Assembly: GCA_016763285.1 (NCBI GenBank)
Contig: JAESUC010000073.1
Location: 1-41,508, forward strand
Direction of reading: 5' to 3'
Source of the DNA: Pseudomonas sp.
Lineage (GTDB): Bacteria; Pseudomonadota; Gammaproteobacteria; Pseudomonadales; Pseudomonadaceae
Length of the DNA: 41,508 nucleotides
Of the stretch, positions 7,543-15,510 are shown piece by piece. The notes under the pieces were generated by a model. That model was not told where the DNA came from. It saw only the letters and a program-made list of their open reading frames with translations, and did no database searches. The position numbers were made by a program, and so were the translations under genes. Position 1 is the stretch's first letter, and each line of letters opens with the position of its first letter.

Positions 7543-7552
7543 GACTGGTCTA
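7535..7552 (-). promoter_or_regulatory. Candidate LmrA/YxaF-type TetR operator, copy 1
   Basis: Read on the minus strand the site is TAGACCAGTCGTTATAAT. It agrees well with the LmrA/YxaF box as I remember it (TAGACC-R-N-N4-TATAWT). It covers the -10 of the thioesterase promoter and lies 61 bp after the TetR gene. The core TAGACCAGTC occurs once more in intergenic DNA, at 20173. Confidence 0.6.
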
Positions 7553-7585
7553 CATACATTTTGCAGCGCACAGGGAGCCATTTCG

Positions 7586-8026
7586 ATGGATAGCAACAAA
7601 CCGATTCCTGCCGGATTCACTAAACACGACCGTCGCAGCGGACTGACCGACCCATGGGAGCCGCTCTATGCCGCAGGGTCCGATACCGGCTTCAGCCTCG
7701 GGCTGCATGCCGGGGCAGCCCACGTGAACAGTCGCGGCTTTGTGCATGGCGGCCTGCTGTCCGCACTGGCGGACAATGCGATGGGGCTGAGCTGTGCCCG
7801 GCAGATCGAGAATGTTGGCGGACTGGTCACCGTGAGCCTGTCTATCGACTACCTCGGTACCGCCCGCCAGGGCGAATGGCTGGAAATTCGCGCCGAGCCC
7901 ACCCGTATCGGCCAGTCGCTGTGCTTCGCCGAAGCGCGCATCCTGTCTGATGGGCAGCTCTGTGCCACCGCCAAGGCGGTATTCAAGGTGGCCTTGGCCA
8001 CGGTGAAACAGGAGAAACATGCATGA
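7586..8026 (+). CDS. PaaI-type hotdog thioesterase 1
   Basis: The product has 146 residues and a hotdog fold of the PaaI/4HBT type. 'NSRGFVHGGLLSALADNAMG' (~48-67) is the signature active-site segment, with His-Gly-Gly at the start of the central helix. The following strand 'GLVTVSLSIDYLGTA' is also typical. Such enzymes hydrolyse acyl- or aryl-CoA thioesters; the substrate cannot be deduced. AGGGAG lies about eight bases before ATG 7586. The stop shares ATGA (8023-8026) with a second hotdog gene, so the two are translated together and may form a hetero-oligomer. Likely controlled by the adjacent TetR protein. Confidence 0.88.
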   Translation: MDSNKPIPAGFTKHDRRSGLTDPWEPLYAAGSDTGFSLGLHAGAAHVNSRGFVHGGLLSALADNAMGLSCARQIENVGGLVTVSLSIDYLGTARQGEWLEIRAEPTRIGQSLCFAEARILSDGQLCATAKAVFKVALATVKQEKHA

Positions 8027-8439
8027 GCGACCATGATGAACTGCTAGCCCGGATTCAGGGCGTCTCGCGTCTGGCCGAGTTCAACCAGTGGCTTGGCCTG
8101 GAAGTGACTGCCGTGGCACCGGGCGAGGCGGAGCTTGTGCTGCAATGGAAGAAGGAGCTGGGGCAATACAGCGGCTTTCTGCACGCCGGCATCCAGGGCG
8201 CCCTGATCGATACCGCTTGCGGGTTCGCTGCGGCGACGCTCAGTGGCCATGTGCTGGCGTCGCAATTTACCGTGCGCTGCCTGCGGCCTGCAGTAGGGCA
8301 GAGTTTTAGAGTGGTGGCGCGGGTGGTGAAGCCAGGCCGCCAGCAGATTTTCACCGCCGCCGAACTCTACGCGACCGACAACGGAGAGGAAAAGCTGGTG
8401 GCCAGCGGTGACACCCTGCTGGTGCCCGTGGCTTCGTAA
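8023..8439 (+). CDS. PaaI-type hotdog thioesterase 2
   Basis: The product has 138 residues, a second PaaI/4HBT hotdog protein. The active-site segment is 'YSGFLHAGIQGALIDTACG' (~48-66), with His-Ala-Gly in place of HGG and an Asp on the helix. 'LASQFTVRCLRPA' is the partner strand. It begins in the stop codon of thioesterase 1 (ATGA), a sign of coupling. The two proteins are clearly different in sequence, so this is not a recent duplication. Function is probably removal of CoA from medium or aromatic acyl groups. It is convergent with the PhoD-like gene, with 20 bp between stops. Confidence 0.87.
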   Translation: MSDHDELLARIQGVSRLAEFNQWLGLEVTAVAPGEAELVLQWKKELGQYSGFLHAGIQGALIDTACGFAAATLSGHVLASQFTVRCLRPAVGQSFRVVARVVKPGRQQIFTAAELYATDNGEEKLVASGDTLLVPVAS

Positions 8440-8459
8440 CCAGCGATTGGGATCGAGGG

Positions 8460-10388
8460 CTACTTGCGCAGCACGAACTGCACATCGAATCCCCGTGCAT
8501 CCAGTTGCGTCACGTCAGTCGGCCGCCCCTGCTCATCCAGTCGCACCAGTCCGATCCCGCTGCCGTTCCACAGTCGCTCGCCGGCCTTGGCGCGGTCGGG
8601 GTCCCGCGGGGTAACCCGCATATGCCGCCGCTTGGTCAGCCAGTTCAGCGGCGACCAGGGCGCGTACAGCCATCGGTTCAGACGATCGAACCAGTCCAGC
8701 AGGGTATCGGGGAAGGTGTTCTTCAGGCCGCTGCTGGTTATCTGCCAGATGTGCGGCCGGCGACCGCTGACCTGATCGCGGATGGTCACGTCATAGGCAA
8801 AGGAATAGTGCACGTCGCCCGAGAGCACGACAAAGTTGCCCGGTGTGCGCGAGTGGCGGAAGATATTCAGCATGACGCTGGCAGCGCCGCGATGGGCCAT
8901 CCAGTTCTCGGCATCGACCAGCAGAGGCTTGCCGGCCAGGGTGAACAGCTTCTGTATTCCTTCGATGAGTTTCACGCCGAACATCGGCGCCGCCGAGACG
9001 ATTACCACCGCCGGCTTGTCCAGCAGCATCTGCTGCATCTCGCTGAGGGCTTCCCAGTCCATCAGACCGGATGGATGGCCCGGCCGGCTGCCATTGCGCC
9101 AGCGTCGGGTGCGGGTATCCAGCACCAGCATATGCGGCGTGCCCGCCACCTCGTAACCCCAGCACTGGCAATAGAGCACCTGGCCAATGCAGGCATCCTG
9201 CTGCTCCGCCTCAAGCCAGCCACCGTCGGCGGCGGCCACCAGCAGCTCCCCCAGCGTATTCAATGGCTCGCGCAGCTGATCCGGATCGTTGCCCCAGGCC
9301 TGGCACAACAGGTAGGCGAGCAGGGCGTTGCCGATAATCCGCCGCGAGAAAGGATGACCATAGGCAGTCTGTTCCCAGTCAGCAGTCAGGTTCCAGTCGT
9401 CGGTAATGTCATGGTCGTCGAAGATCATCAGGCTCGGCATGTGGGCCATCAGGCGCGCGCTTTGCGGCAGCCCCTCGACAAAGCCCTGGATCGCTACTTT
9501 CTCGCGGGCATAGGTGGCCGCCTGCTCCGCCGGCAGGTCCGGTGACTGCAGGTCAATCAGACGCCAGGGCAGCGGGGACCAGCTGAGCAGATACATCGCC
9601 AGCATCTCGGCGAAGCTCATCAGATGATTGTGCGCGTTGGCGGAGGTGAATACCGGCTTCCTTGCGCCACCGAAAAAGCGCTCGCGCAGGGGCATGTTGA
9701 GCTGAATGTCCGGCAGCAGCTCCTCGCGGCGATAATAGCTGTGCTCGCTGCGATACAGGGCTTGGCTGTCGGCCACGGTGGCGCCTTCCAGGCTTTCGTC
9801 AAACAGGCCCAGACGGTCGATCAGCTGGTGGACCGCATGCAGCATCGGCCCCGCCACATCGTCCACGTAGACCTGGTCACCACTCATCATCAGCCAGGCC
9901 GGCCGTTGCGCGGGATCGTCCAGGCGCTCGGCGAGCCAGGCATCGGCGCGCACCAGACCATCACCGCAGGGGTAGTGCGGCTTGCGGCAGGAGCCATGCA
10001 ACAGCGTGCGATTGGAACTGGCAATCATCAGCGACGCTCGCGTGCGCCCGGGATGCAGCAGATGGGGCAAGGCGGTCGCCAGATTGTGCTGCTCTCCTGC
10101 GCAACGCCAGGCCAGGTCGTACTCGATCAGCGTGTCGACCGGCAGGGGATCCTCAATGCGGATATCCAGCAGATGCACATATGCCCGGGCGCCAACGGGG
10201 AACACCCGGCAGGCCGGGCCCTCCGGAACAATTTCGATAGCCTGGTCGCCCTGGCTGCGCTGCAGCGTCAGCACCATGGGCAGCCGCTCGGTCGCCACCA
10301 GCCAGATCAGCAGACGCCCGGGCTCCAGCTTCCGCAGGATCGGGCCGGCGATGATGGCAGGAAGCGTGTTGGATTCGGGCGTGGGCAT
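8460..10388 (-). CDS. PhoD-like (alkaline phosphatase D family) metallophosphatase
   Basis: The product has 642 residues. The core has the PhoD-type metal motifs in order: HGSCRKP (131-137), SGDQVYVDD (169-177), FDDHDITDDWN (323-333) and, near the C-terminus, LSGDVHYSF. These bind the Fe/Ca or related metals of PhoD phosphatases/phosphodiesterases. Residues ~1-115 form an N-terminal beta-rich domain. No Tat (RRxFL) or Sec signal is visible at the N-terminus, so it looks cytoplasmic, unlike classical exported PhoD. Natural substrate is unknown. It is divergent from the acyl-CoA ligase across 197 bp that contain an inverted repeat. The ribosome site at ATG 10388 is weak. Confidence 0.88.
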   Translation of the reverse strand: MPTPESNTLPAIIAGPILRKLEPGRLLIWLVATERLPMVLTLQRSQGDQAIEIVPEGPACRVFPVGARAYVHLLDIRIEDPLPVDTLIEYDLAWRCAGEQHNLATALPHLLHPGRTRASLMIASSNRTLLHGSCRKPHYPCGDGLVRADAWLAERLDDPAQRPAWLMMSGDQVYVDDVAGPMLHAVHQLIDRLGLFDESLEGATVADSQALYRSEHSYYRREELLPDIQLNMPLRERFFGGARKPVFTSANAHNHLMSFAEMLAMYLLSWSPLPWRLIDLQSPDLPAEQAATYAREKVAIQGFVEGLPQSARLMAHMPSLMIFDDHDITDDWNLTADWEQTAYGHPFSRRIIGNALLAYLLCQAWGNDPDQLREPLNTLGELLVAAADGGWLEAEQQDACIGQVLYCQCWGYEVAGTPHMLVLDTRTRRWRNGSRPGHPSGLMDWEALSEMQQMLLDKPAVVIVSAAPMFGVKLIEGIQKLFTLAGKPLLVDAENWMAHRGAASVMLNIFRHSRTPGNFVVLSGDVHYSFAYDVTIRDQVSGRRPHIWQITSSGLKNTFPDTLLDWFDRLNRWLYAPWSPLNWLTKRRHMRVTPRDPDRAKAGERLWNGSGIGLVRLDEQGRPTDVTQLDARGFDVQFVLRK

Positions 10389-10445
10389 GGTTTCTCGGAC
10401 TGGTGAAAGTAAAGCCGGTTCAATCGGCCGGGGATCAGAATATTA

Positions 10446-10470
10446 CGCGGTGGTATCGGGCGCCACCGCG
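10446..10470. repeat. Inverted repeat in the divergent phoD-like / acyl-CoA ligase region
   Basis: CGCGGTGG (10446-10453) and CCACCGCG (10463-10470) form a perfect 8-bp dyad with nine bases between. There is no T-run, so an operator is more likely than a terminator. It lies 58 bp upstream of the PhoD-like start and 116 bp upstream of the ligase start. Confidence 0.45.
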
Positions 10471-10585
10471 CAACTGTGTCAACGCTTATGACCCGTCAAC
10501 ACCGTTGCTGTTGTCCGTTCCCAGCCATCCGGCTCACCGCTAGCCTGCAGGGCTCGATTTCCGACTGCCCTGGAGACACCCTGCC

Positions 10586-12247
10586 ATGTTCGACCGTCAC
10601 TACAGCGTCTGGCCCGACCAGGTTCCGCATTTTCTCGAACTGCCGCAAACCAGCCTGTACAGCAACCTGACCGTCTCGGCCCTGCGCTATCCGCAGCATC
10701 CGGCGATCCTCTATTACGGTAGCGCCCTCAGTTATGCCGAGCTGGAGCGTCAGGCCGAAGCCCTGGCCGGCTATCTGCAGCATGTCGGGGTCAAGGCCGG
10801 CGATCGTGTACTGCTGTACATGCAGAACAGCCCCCAGTTCGTCATCGGTTTCTACGCCATCATGCGTGCCAACGCGGTGGTCGTACCGGTCAACCCGATG
10901 AACCGCAAGGCCGAGCTGGAATATCTGATCGCCGATACGGAAGCGGCCGTGGCGCTCTGCGGGCTGGAGCTACTGGACAATTTCGACGGGCTGATTGGCA
11001 CCGGCTCGCTGCGGGAAGTCATCGCCTCGGCCTACAGCGAATACATCACCGAGCCTACCGACCTGGAACTGCCCGACGCCGTGCTGCTCCAGGGCCCCGC
11101 GCCGCAGCGACCGGGCATAAGCCGTTGGCAGGACGCCCTCGCAGCCGGCCACCCGCCCGGCCCACTGACAGCCGGCCCGGATGACAACTGCGTGATCCCC
11201 TACAGCTCCGGCACCACCGGCAATCCCAAGGGCTGCGTGCATACCCACCACAGCGCCATGGCGACCACCGTCTACTGTTCCGTCTGGGGCAATGCCCAGC
11301 ACGACAGCGTCCAACTGGTATCGGTGCCCATGTTCCACGTGACCGGCATGCAGGTGTGCATGAACGGCGCGATCTATATCGGCGGCACCCAGGTGGTCAT
11401 GACCCGCTGGGACCGCAAGGTCGCAGCGCAACTGATCCAGGATCATCGCATTACCGGCTGGCGCAACATCTCCACCATGGTGGTCGACCTGCTGTCCGAG
11501 CCGACCATCGACGACTATGACCTGTCCAGCCTCCAGGGCATCGGTGGCGGCGGTGCAGCGATGCCCGCCGCAGTAGCGGCCAAACTCCAGGCCAAGACCG
11601 GCCTGCAGTACGCAGAGGGCTACGGCCTGTCCGAAACCATCAGCGCCACCCACATGAACCCGCCCCAGGCGCCCAAGCCCCAGTGCCTGGGCATTCCGAT
11701 CATCGGCGTGGACTCGCGCATCATTGATGTCGAGACCCTGCAGGAGCTCGGAGTGGGTCAGACCGGTGAGATCGTACTGCAAGGGGAGCAGGTGTTCGGC
11801 GGCTACTGGCGCCGGGACGAAGCGACGGCCGAAGCCTTCATCGAGCTGGAAGGCAAGCGCTTCTTCCGCTCCGGCGATATCGGCTACTACGACGAAGAGG
11901 GCTATTTCTTCCTGGTCGATCGCGTCAAGCGCATGATCAACGCATCCGGCTTCAAGGTCTGGCCGGCGGAAGTCGAATCGCTGCTCTACGGCCATCCGGC
12001 GATCCGCGAGGTCTGCATCATCTCGTCACCGGACGAGCGCCGTGGTGAAACGGCCAAGGCCGTGGTGGTGCTGGCCGCCGGCCAGGAACAGGTCAGCGCG
12101 GACGAGATCCTCACCTGGTGTCAGCAGAACATGTCGGCCTACAAGTGTCCGAAGCAGATCGCCTTTGCCGAGAGCCTGCCCAAGTCACCGACCGGCAAGA
12201 TTCTCTGGCGTGCACTGCAGGAACAGGAGTGGGCCGGCAAGGCCTGA
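10586..12247 (+). CDS. AMP-forming acyl-CoA synthetase (long-chain fatty acid/acyl-CoA ligase type)
   Basis: The 553-residue product is the usual length for the ANL family. The phosphate loop is YSSGTTGNPKGC (206-217). The A5-type motif is 'YAEGYGLSET', A7 is 'RFFRSGDIGYYDEEGYFFLVDR', the hinge is 'VKRMINASGFKVWPAEVE', and the catalytic Lys lies in 'PKSPTGKILWRAL' close to the C-terminus. It would activate a carboxylic acid to acyl-AMP and then acyl-CoA; the chain type is not evident. ATG 10586 has GGAGA about nine bases upstream. No linked beta-oxidation genes are visible, although the thioesterases 2 kb away would act on the same kind of product. Confidence 0.9.
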   Translation: MFDRHYSVWPDQVPHFLELPQTSLYSNLTVSALRYPQHPAILYYGSALSYAELERQAEALAGYLQHVGVKAGDRVLLYMQNSPQFVIGFYAIMRANAVVVPVNPMNRKAELEYLIADTEAAVALCGLELLDNFDGLIGTGSLREVIASAYSEYITEPTDLELPDAVLLQGPAPQRPGISRWQDALAAGHPPGPLTAGPDDNCVIPYSSGTTGNPKGCVHTHHSAMATTVYCSVWGNAQHDSVQLVSVPMFHVTGMQVCMNGAIYIGGTQVVMTRWDRKVAAQLIQDHRITGWRNISTMVVDLLSEPTIDDYDLSSLQGIGGGGAAMPAAVAAKLQAKTGLQYAEGYGLSETISATHMNPPQAPKPQCLGIPIIGVDSRIIDVETLQELGVGQTGEIVLQGEQVFGGYWRRDEATAEAFIELEGKRFFRSGDIGYYDEEGYFFLVDRVKRMINASGFKVWPAEVESLLYGHPAIREVCIISSPDERRGETAKAVVVLAAGQEQVSADEILTWCQQNMSAYKCPKQIAFAESLPKSPTGKILWRALQEQEWAGKA

Positions 12248-12358
12248 CATCGGCGCCGCGTCCGAAACAGCCGGAAACGGGAGAAAAGTGAACGGGCTGC
12301 CTCGCAGCCTGTCACTATGAACATTCTCTTGCACCGCACGCATTCTGACGGAGCAGCC

Positions 12359-13030
12359 ATGACGGAAGGATCGACTGGAAGATCATCAAAGACCCTGCTG
12401 ATTCTCGGCGGGACCGGTCTGGTCGGCAGTAACCTGATCGAGCAGGCCCTGGCCCACCCCCAGGTCGGCCGCGTCATCGCCCCAACGCGGCGGCCGCTGG
12501 TCATCAGTGACCGCCTGCTCAATCCGCTGCTGGATTTCGACGAACTGCCGGCCAATGCGCCCTGGTGGCAGGCCGATGCAGTGCTCTGCGCCCTCGGCAC
12601 CACGCTCGGCCAGGCCGGCTCCCGGGAGCAGTTCTACCGGGTGGATCATGATTATGTCCTGCAGGCCGCCAATTATGCGCGCCAGGCCGGCACCCCGGTG
12701 TTCGTGCTGAATTCATCCCTCGGCGCCGCCACCGGCTCGCGCTCCTTCTACCTGCGCACCAAGGGCAAGACCGAAAACGATATAGAAGGCCTGGGCTACG
12801 GCTCGGTGACCCACGTACGTCCGTCGCTACTGGACGGCGGAGTTCGGCCGCAGTTCCGGCTTGGCGAGAGCATGGGTCTTTGGCTGGTCAAGGGGCTGCG
12901 GCCGCTGGTGCCGCCGCGCTATCAGGCGGTCAGCACCCGGGACGTGGCGGCGGCCATGCTGGAGGCCGCCCTGCAGCCCGCCCCGGGCGTGAATATCATC
13001 GAGTCGGAGCAGATCCGCAGAAGCACCTGA
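12359..13030 (+). CDS. NAD(P)-binding Rossmann-fold protein, HTATIP2/TIP30-like
   Basis: The product has 223 residues. The dinucleotide loop LILGGTGLVG (14-23) opens an atypical short-chain dehydrogenase fold. 'YLRTKGKTE' supplies a Tyr-x3-Lys pair, and 'VTHVRPSLLDGG' is the family's late motif. Bacterial HTATIP2-like proteins are poorly understood; some act as oxidoreductases or nucleoside-diphosphate-sugar epimerase relatives. ATG 12359 is preferred to 12317 because CGGAG lies five bases upstream and the shorter form begins close to the Rossmann strand. It follows the acyl-CoA ligase by 111 bp in the same direction; a small GGCTGC/GCAGCC hairpin (12295-12309) lies between them. Confidence 0.8.
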   Translation: MTEGSTGRSSKTLLILGGTGLVGSNLIEQALAHPQVGRVIAPTRRPLVISDRLLNPLLDFDELPANAPWWQADAVLCALGTTLGQAGSREQFYRVDHDYVLQAANYARQAGTPVFVLNSSLGAATGSRSFYLRTKGKTENDIEGLGYGSVTHVRPSLLDGGVRPQFRLGESMGLWLVKGLRPLVPPRYQAVSTRDVAAAMLEAALQPAPGVNIIESEQIRRST

Positions 13031-13112
13031 CGCCCGTGAACCATGGCGATGCCTGCCGCCGAGCGCAGCTTCCCTATGCTGGCCCATTGCCTTACCCTGA
13101 CGCCCCAGGCAT

Positions 13113-13131
13113 CACGCTATAATGCAGCGTG
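13113..13131 (+). promoter_or_regulatory. Promoter of the receiver-TPR/kinase operon with -10 inside an inverted repeat
   Basis: A perfect TATAAT (13118-13123) lies inside the dyad CACGCT-N7-AGCGTG (13113-13118 and 13126-13131), 34 bp upstream of the response-regulator ATG. A weak -35, CTGACG (13097-13102), is 15 bp upstream of the -10. The dyad around the -10 is a good place for a repressor or activator. Confidence 0.5.
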
Positions 13132-13157
13132 AACACGTCGGCTGACCGGATACCCAT

Positions 13158-14762
13158 ATGATCGACTACAGTAAAAAGCGCTTCCTGGTGGTAGATGACT
13201 TCTCCGAGTTTCGTACGTCGGTGACAGGAATGCTGCGGCTCATGGCCGTGAAGAATGTCGACGCCGCCGCCCGCGGAGAAGAGGCCATTGCCATGTGCCG
13301 CAACACGGCCTATGACGTGATTCTGCACGATTACAACCTGGGTGCCGGCAAGAACGGCCAACAGGTCCTCGAAGAGCTTCACCACGCCGGTCTGATCAGC
13401 CCCCACTGCATTTTCGTCATGTGTACTGCCGAAAGCAGCCAGGCCATGGTGATGAGCGCGCTGGAATGCGAGCCGGATGCCTACCTGACCAAGCCCTTCA
13501 ACCGGGCCAGCCTGCAACAGCGCCTGGACAAACTGGTGGAGCGCAAACTGGCGCTCAAGCCGATTCTCGATGCCCAGGCCAAGCGCGATCAGAATGCCGT
13601 TCTGGCAGCCTGCGAGCAGATCATGGCGAGCAACAAGCGGTTTGCCCCGCAGTGTCTGCGCCACAAGGCCGGCGCGCTCAAGGCGCTCGGCAAGCATGCC
13701 GAGCTGGAAGCGCTGCTCACCGGTCTGATCGCCGACCGCCCCATGCCCTGGGCACTGGTGATGCTGGGCAATCACTGGCTGGAACGCGGCGAACTGGACC
13801 GGGCAGAGGAGATCTTCACCTCTGCCATCCGCCAGTTCCCGATGCTGCCGGCGCTGTTTGACGGCCTGGCCGCGGTGCATGCGGCCCGGGGCGCCACGGA
13901 CAAGGCCCAGGAATACCTCGAGCAGGGTTTGCGCATCTCGCCAAACAGCCTCCAGCGCCAGCATGATCTGGGCAAGCTGGCCAAGGCCAATGGCGATTAC
14001 GACAAGGCCATCCGGGCCTTCCGTCAGGCGGTGGATCTGGGTCGACACTCCCAGTTTCGCAACCCGGCCGACCATCTGGACCTTGCCGCCAGCCTGAACG
14101 AACAGGCAGGCGACAGCGCCCCGGCGCCCAAGGCCCTGCTCGAGATCCGCCAGACCCTGGGCGACCTGGGCAAGACCTGGAAAGACGACGCCCAGCTGGT
14201 CGCCCGGGCCAACCTGCTACATGCCAGCGCTCTGGCAAAAACCGGCGACCAGACCACGGCTGACAAGCTGGTGGCCGAAGCCAGCACGCTGATGGCCGAC
14301 CTGCCCACCTTCTTCTCCGCCGACGTGGCGCTGGAGGTTGCGACTCAACTCAAACAACTGGGTCGCGAGGAACAGGCTGAAGCCGTGCTCTCCACCTGTG
14401 CCGAGATGTACGGAGATGATGCCAAGGTCATGGACGCCATCGCCGGGCAGACCAGCAATCCTCGCATCCTCAACGCCGGTGTCCAGGCCCAGACCCTGAA
14501 CCGGGAGGGCATACAGGCGTACCAGCAACAGGCGTTCCCCCAGGCGCTGGAGCTGTTCCGTCAGGCCCGCGAACTGCAGCCGCGCAATATCAGCTTCGCC
14601 CTGAATACCGCCCAGTCCCTGCTGCGGTTGCTCCTGTCCGAGCCCAGCGCAGAGCTGAAGGCGGAATGTCAGCAGTGTCTGGCCCAGGTCAGTACGATTC
14701 CGGTGACAGACCCGCGCCACGCCCGATATGAAAAACTCTGCAAGACGGTGGCCAGCCTGTGA
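13158..14762 (+). CDS. Response regulator: receiver domain plus TPR array
   Basis: The product has 534 residues. The receiver domain (1-125) keeps the acidic pair D13/D14, phospho-acceptor D58 (ILHDYNLG), T90 and K112 (LTKPF), so it should be phosphorylated. The rest is helical with TPR-like 34-residue repeats (for example ~165-300 and ~440-500) and no DNA-binding or enzyme domain, so output is likely by protein-protein contact. Its stop overlaps the GTG start of a histidine kinase (GTGA, 14759-14762), marking them as a cognate pair. Its partner or target is unknown; the Amt-GGDEF-EAL gene lies directly opposite downstream. Confidence 0.88.
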   Translation: MIDYSKKRFLVVDDFSEFRTSVTGMLRLMAVKNVDAAARGEEAIAMCRNTAYDVILHDYNLGAGKNGQQVLEELHHAGLISPHCIFVMCTAESSQAMVMSALECEPDAYLTKPFNRASLQQRLDKLVERKLALKPILDAQAKRDQNAVLAACEQIMASNKRFAPQCLRHKAGALKALGKHAELEALLTGLIADRPMPWALVMLGNHWLERGELDRAEEIFTSAIRQFPMLPALFDGLAAVHAARGATDKAQEYLEQGLRISPNSLQRQHDLGKLAKANGDYDKAIRAFRQAVDLGRHSQFRNPADHLDLAASLNEQAGDSAPAPKALLEIRQTLGDLGKTWKDDAQLVARANLLHASALAKTGDQTTADKLVAEASTLMADLPTFFSADVALEVATQLKQLGREEQAEAVLSTCAEMYGDDAKVMDAIAGQTSNPRILNAGVQAQTLNREGIQAYQQQAFPQALELFRQARELQPRNISFALNTAQSLLRLLLSEPSAELKAECQQCLAQVSTIPVTDPRHARYEKLCKTVASL

Positions 14763-15496
14763 GCACAGATCCCAGCAACGAAGGCATGGACGAAGCCGCG
14801 ACTCCGGAGCCATCCCCGGAGGGGCTGGATTTTTCCACCGTGATCGCGTCCACCGTTCACGATATGAAAAACTCCCTGGGCCTGCTCATGCAGGCCTACG
14901 AGCGCTGGTCGAGTGCGCTGCCGCCGGAGCTGGCCGAGACCGCCGAGCGTGGCATGATCGAATACGAGTCCATGCGGCTCAACGGCATGCTGGTGCAGAT
15001 GCTCGGGCTGTATAAACTCGGGGTGAACCAGCTGCCCATGCGACCGAACTGGCTGGAGGTGGAGGACTTTCTCCAGGAGCAACTGGCGCGTCACGACGAG
15101 ATCCTGCGCTCACGGCATATCGAGAGCAGCTACGACGTGGAGGAGGACGGCCTGATGGCCTTTCTCGATACCGAACTGGTGGGCTCGGTGGTCGGCAATG
15201 TGATCAACAACTCGATCCGTTATGCGCGCTCGGCGATTGAGCTCAAGGCCTGGACCGAGGAAGGCCAGCTGATCATCGCCATCAGCGATGACGGCCAGGG
15301 TTACCCGCCCAGCATGATCGAGAACCAGTCCGACTATGTGCTGGGCATCAACATGAGCACGGGCAGCACCGGCCTGGGCCTGTACTTTGGCCAGCGCATC
15401 GCCGAACTGCACCAGCGCGACGGTGTGCACGGGCGTATCGAGCTGCGCAACGACGGCCCGCTGGGTGGTGGGGAATTCCGTATCTATCTGCCCTGA
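14759..15496 (+). CDS. Soluble sensor histidine kinase, partner of the receiver-TPR protein
   Basis: The product has 245 residues and no membrane segment. The phospho-acceptor is H34 in STVHDMKNS; the HDMKN form differs from the common HELRT box. The ATPase domain shows the N box (NVINN, 147-151), DDGQG (177-181) and GSTGLGL (202-208). There is no separate sensor domain, so the input must come from the short N-terminus or from a partner protein. GTG 14759 is used as start because it overlaps the previous stop and leaves a normal kinase length. It is convergent with the Amt fusion gene, 14 bp apart. Confidence 0.87.
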   Translation: MSTDPSNEGMDEAATPEPSPEGLDFSTVIASTVHDMKNSLGLLMQAYERWSSALPPELAETAERGMIEYESMRLNGMLVQMLGLYKLGVNQLPMRPNWLEVEDFLQEQLARHDEILRSRHIESSYDVEEDGLMAFLDTELVGSVVGNVINNSIRYARSAIELKAWTEEGQLIIAISDDGQGYPPSMIENQSDYVLGINMSTGSTGLGLYFGQRIAELHQRDGVHGRIELRNDGPLGGGEFRIYLP

Positions 15497-15510
15497 ACCG
15501 GCACCCGCGC

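Noticed and set aside
10398-10404. GACTGGT just upstream of the PhoD-like start as an operator half
   Set aside because: Seven bases only, without the TCTA continuation.
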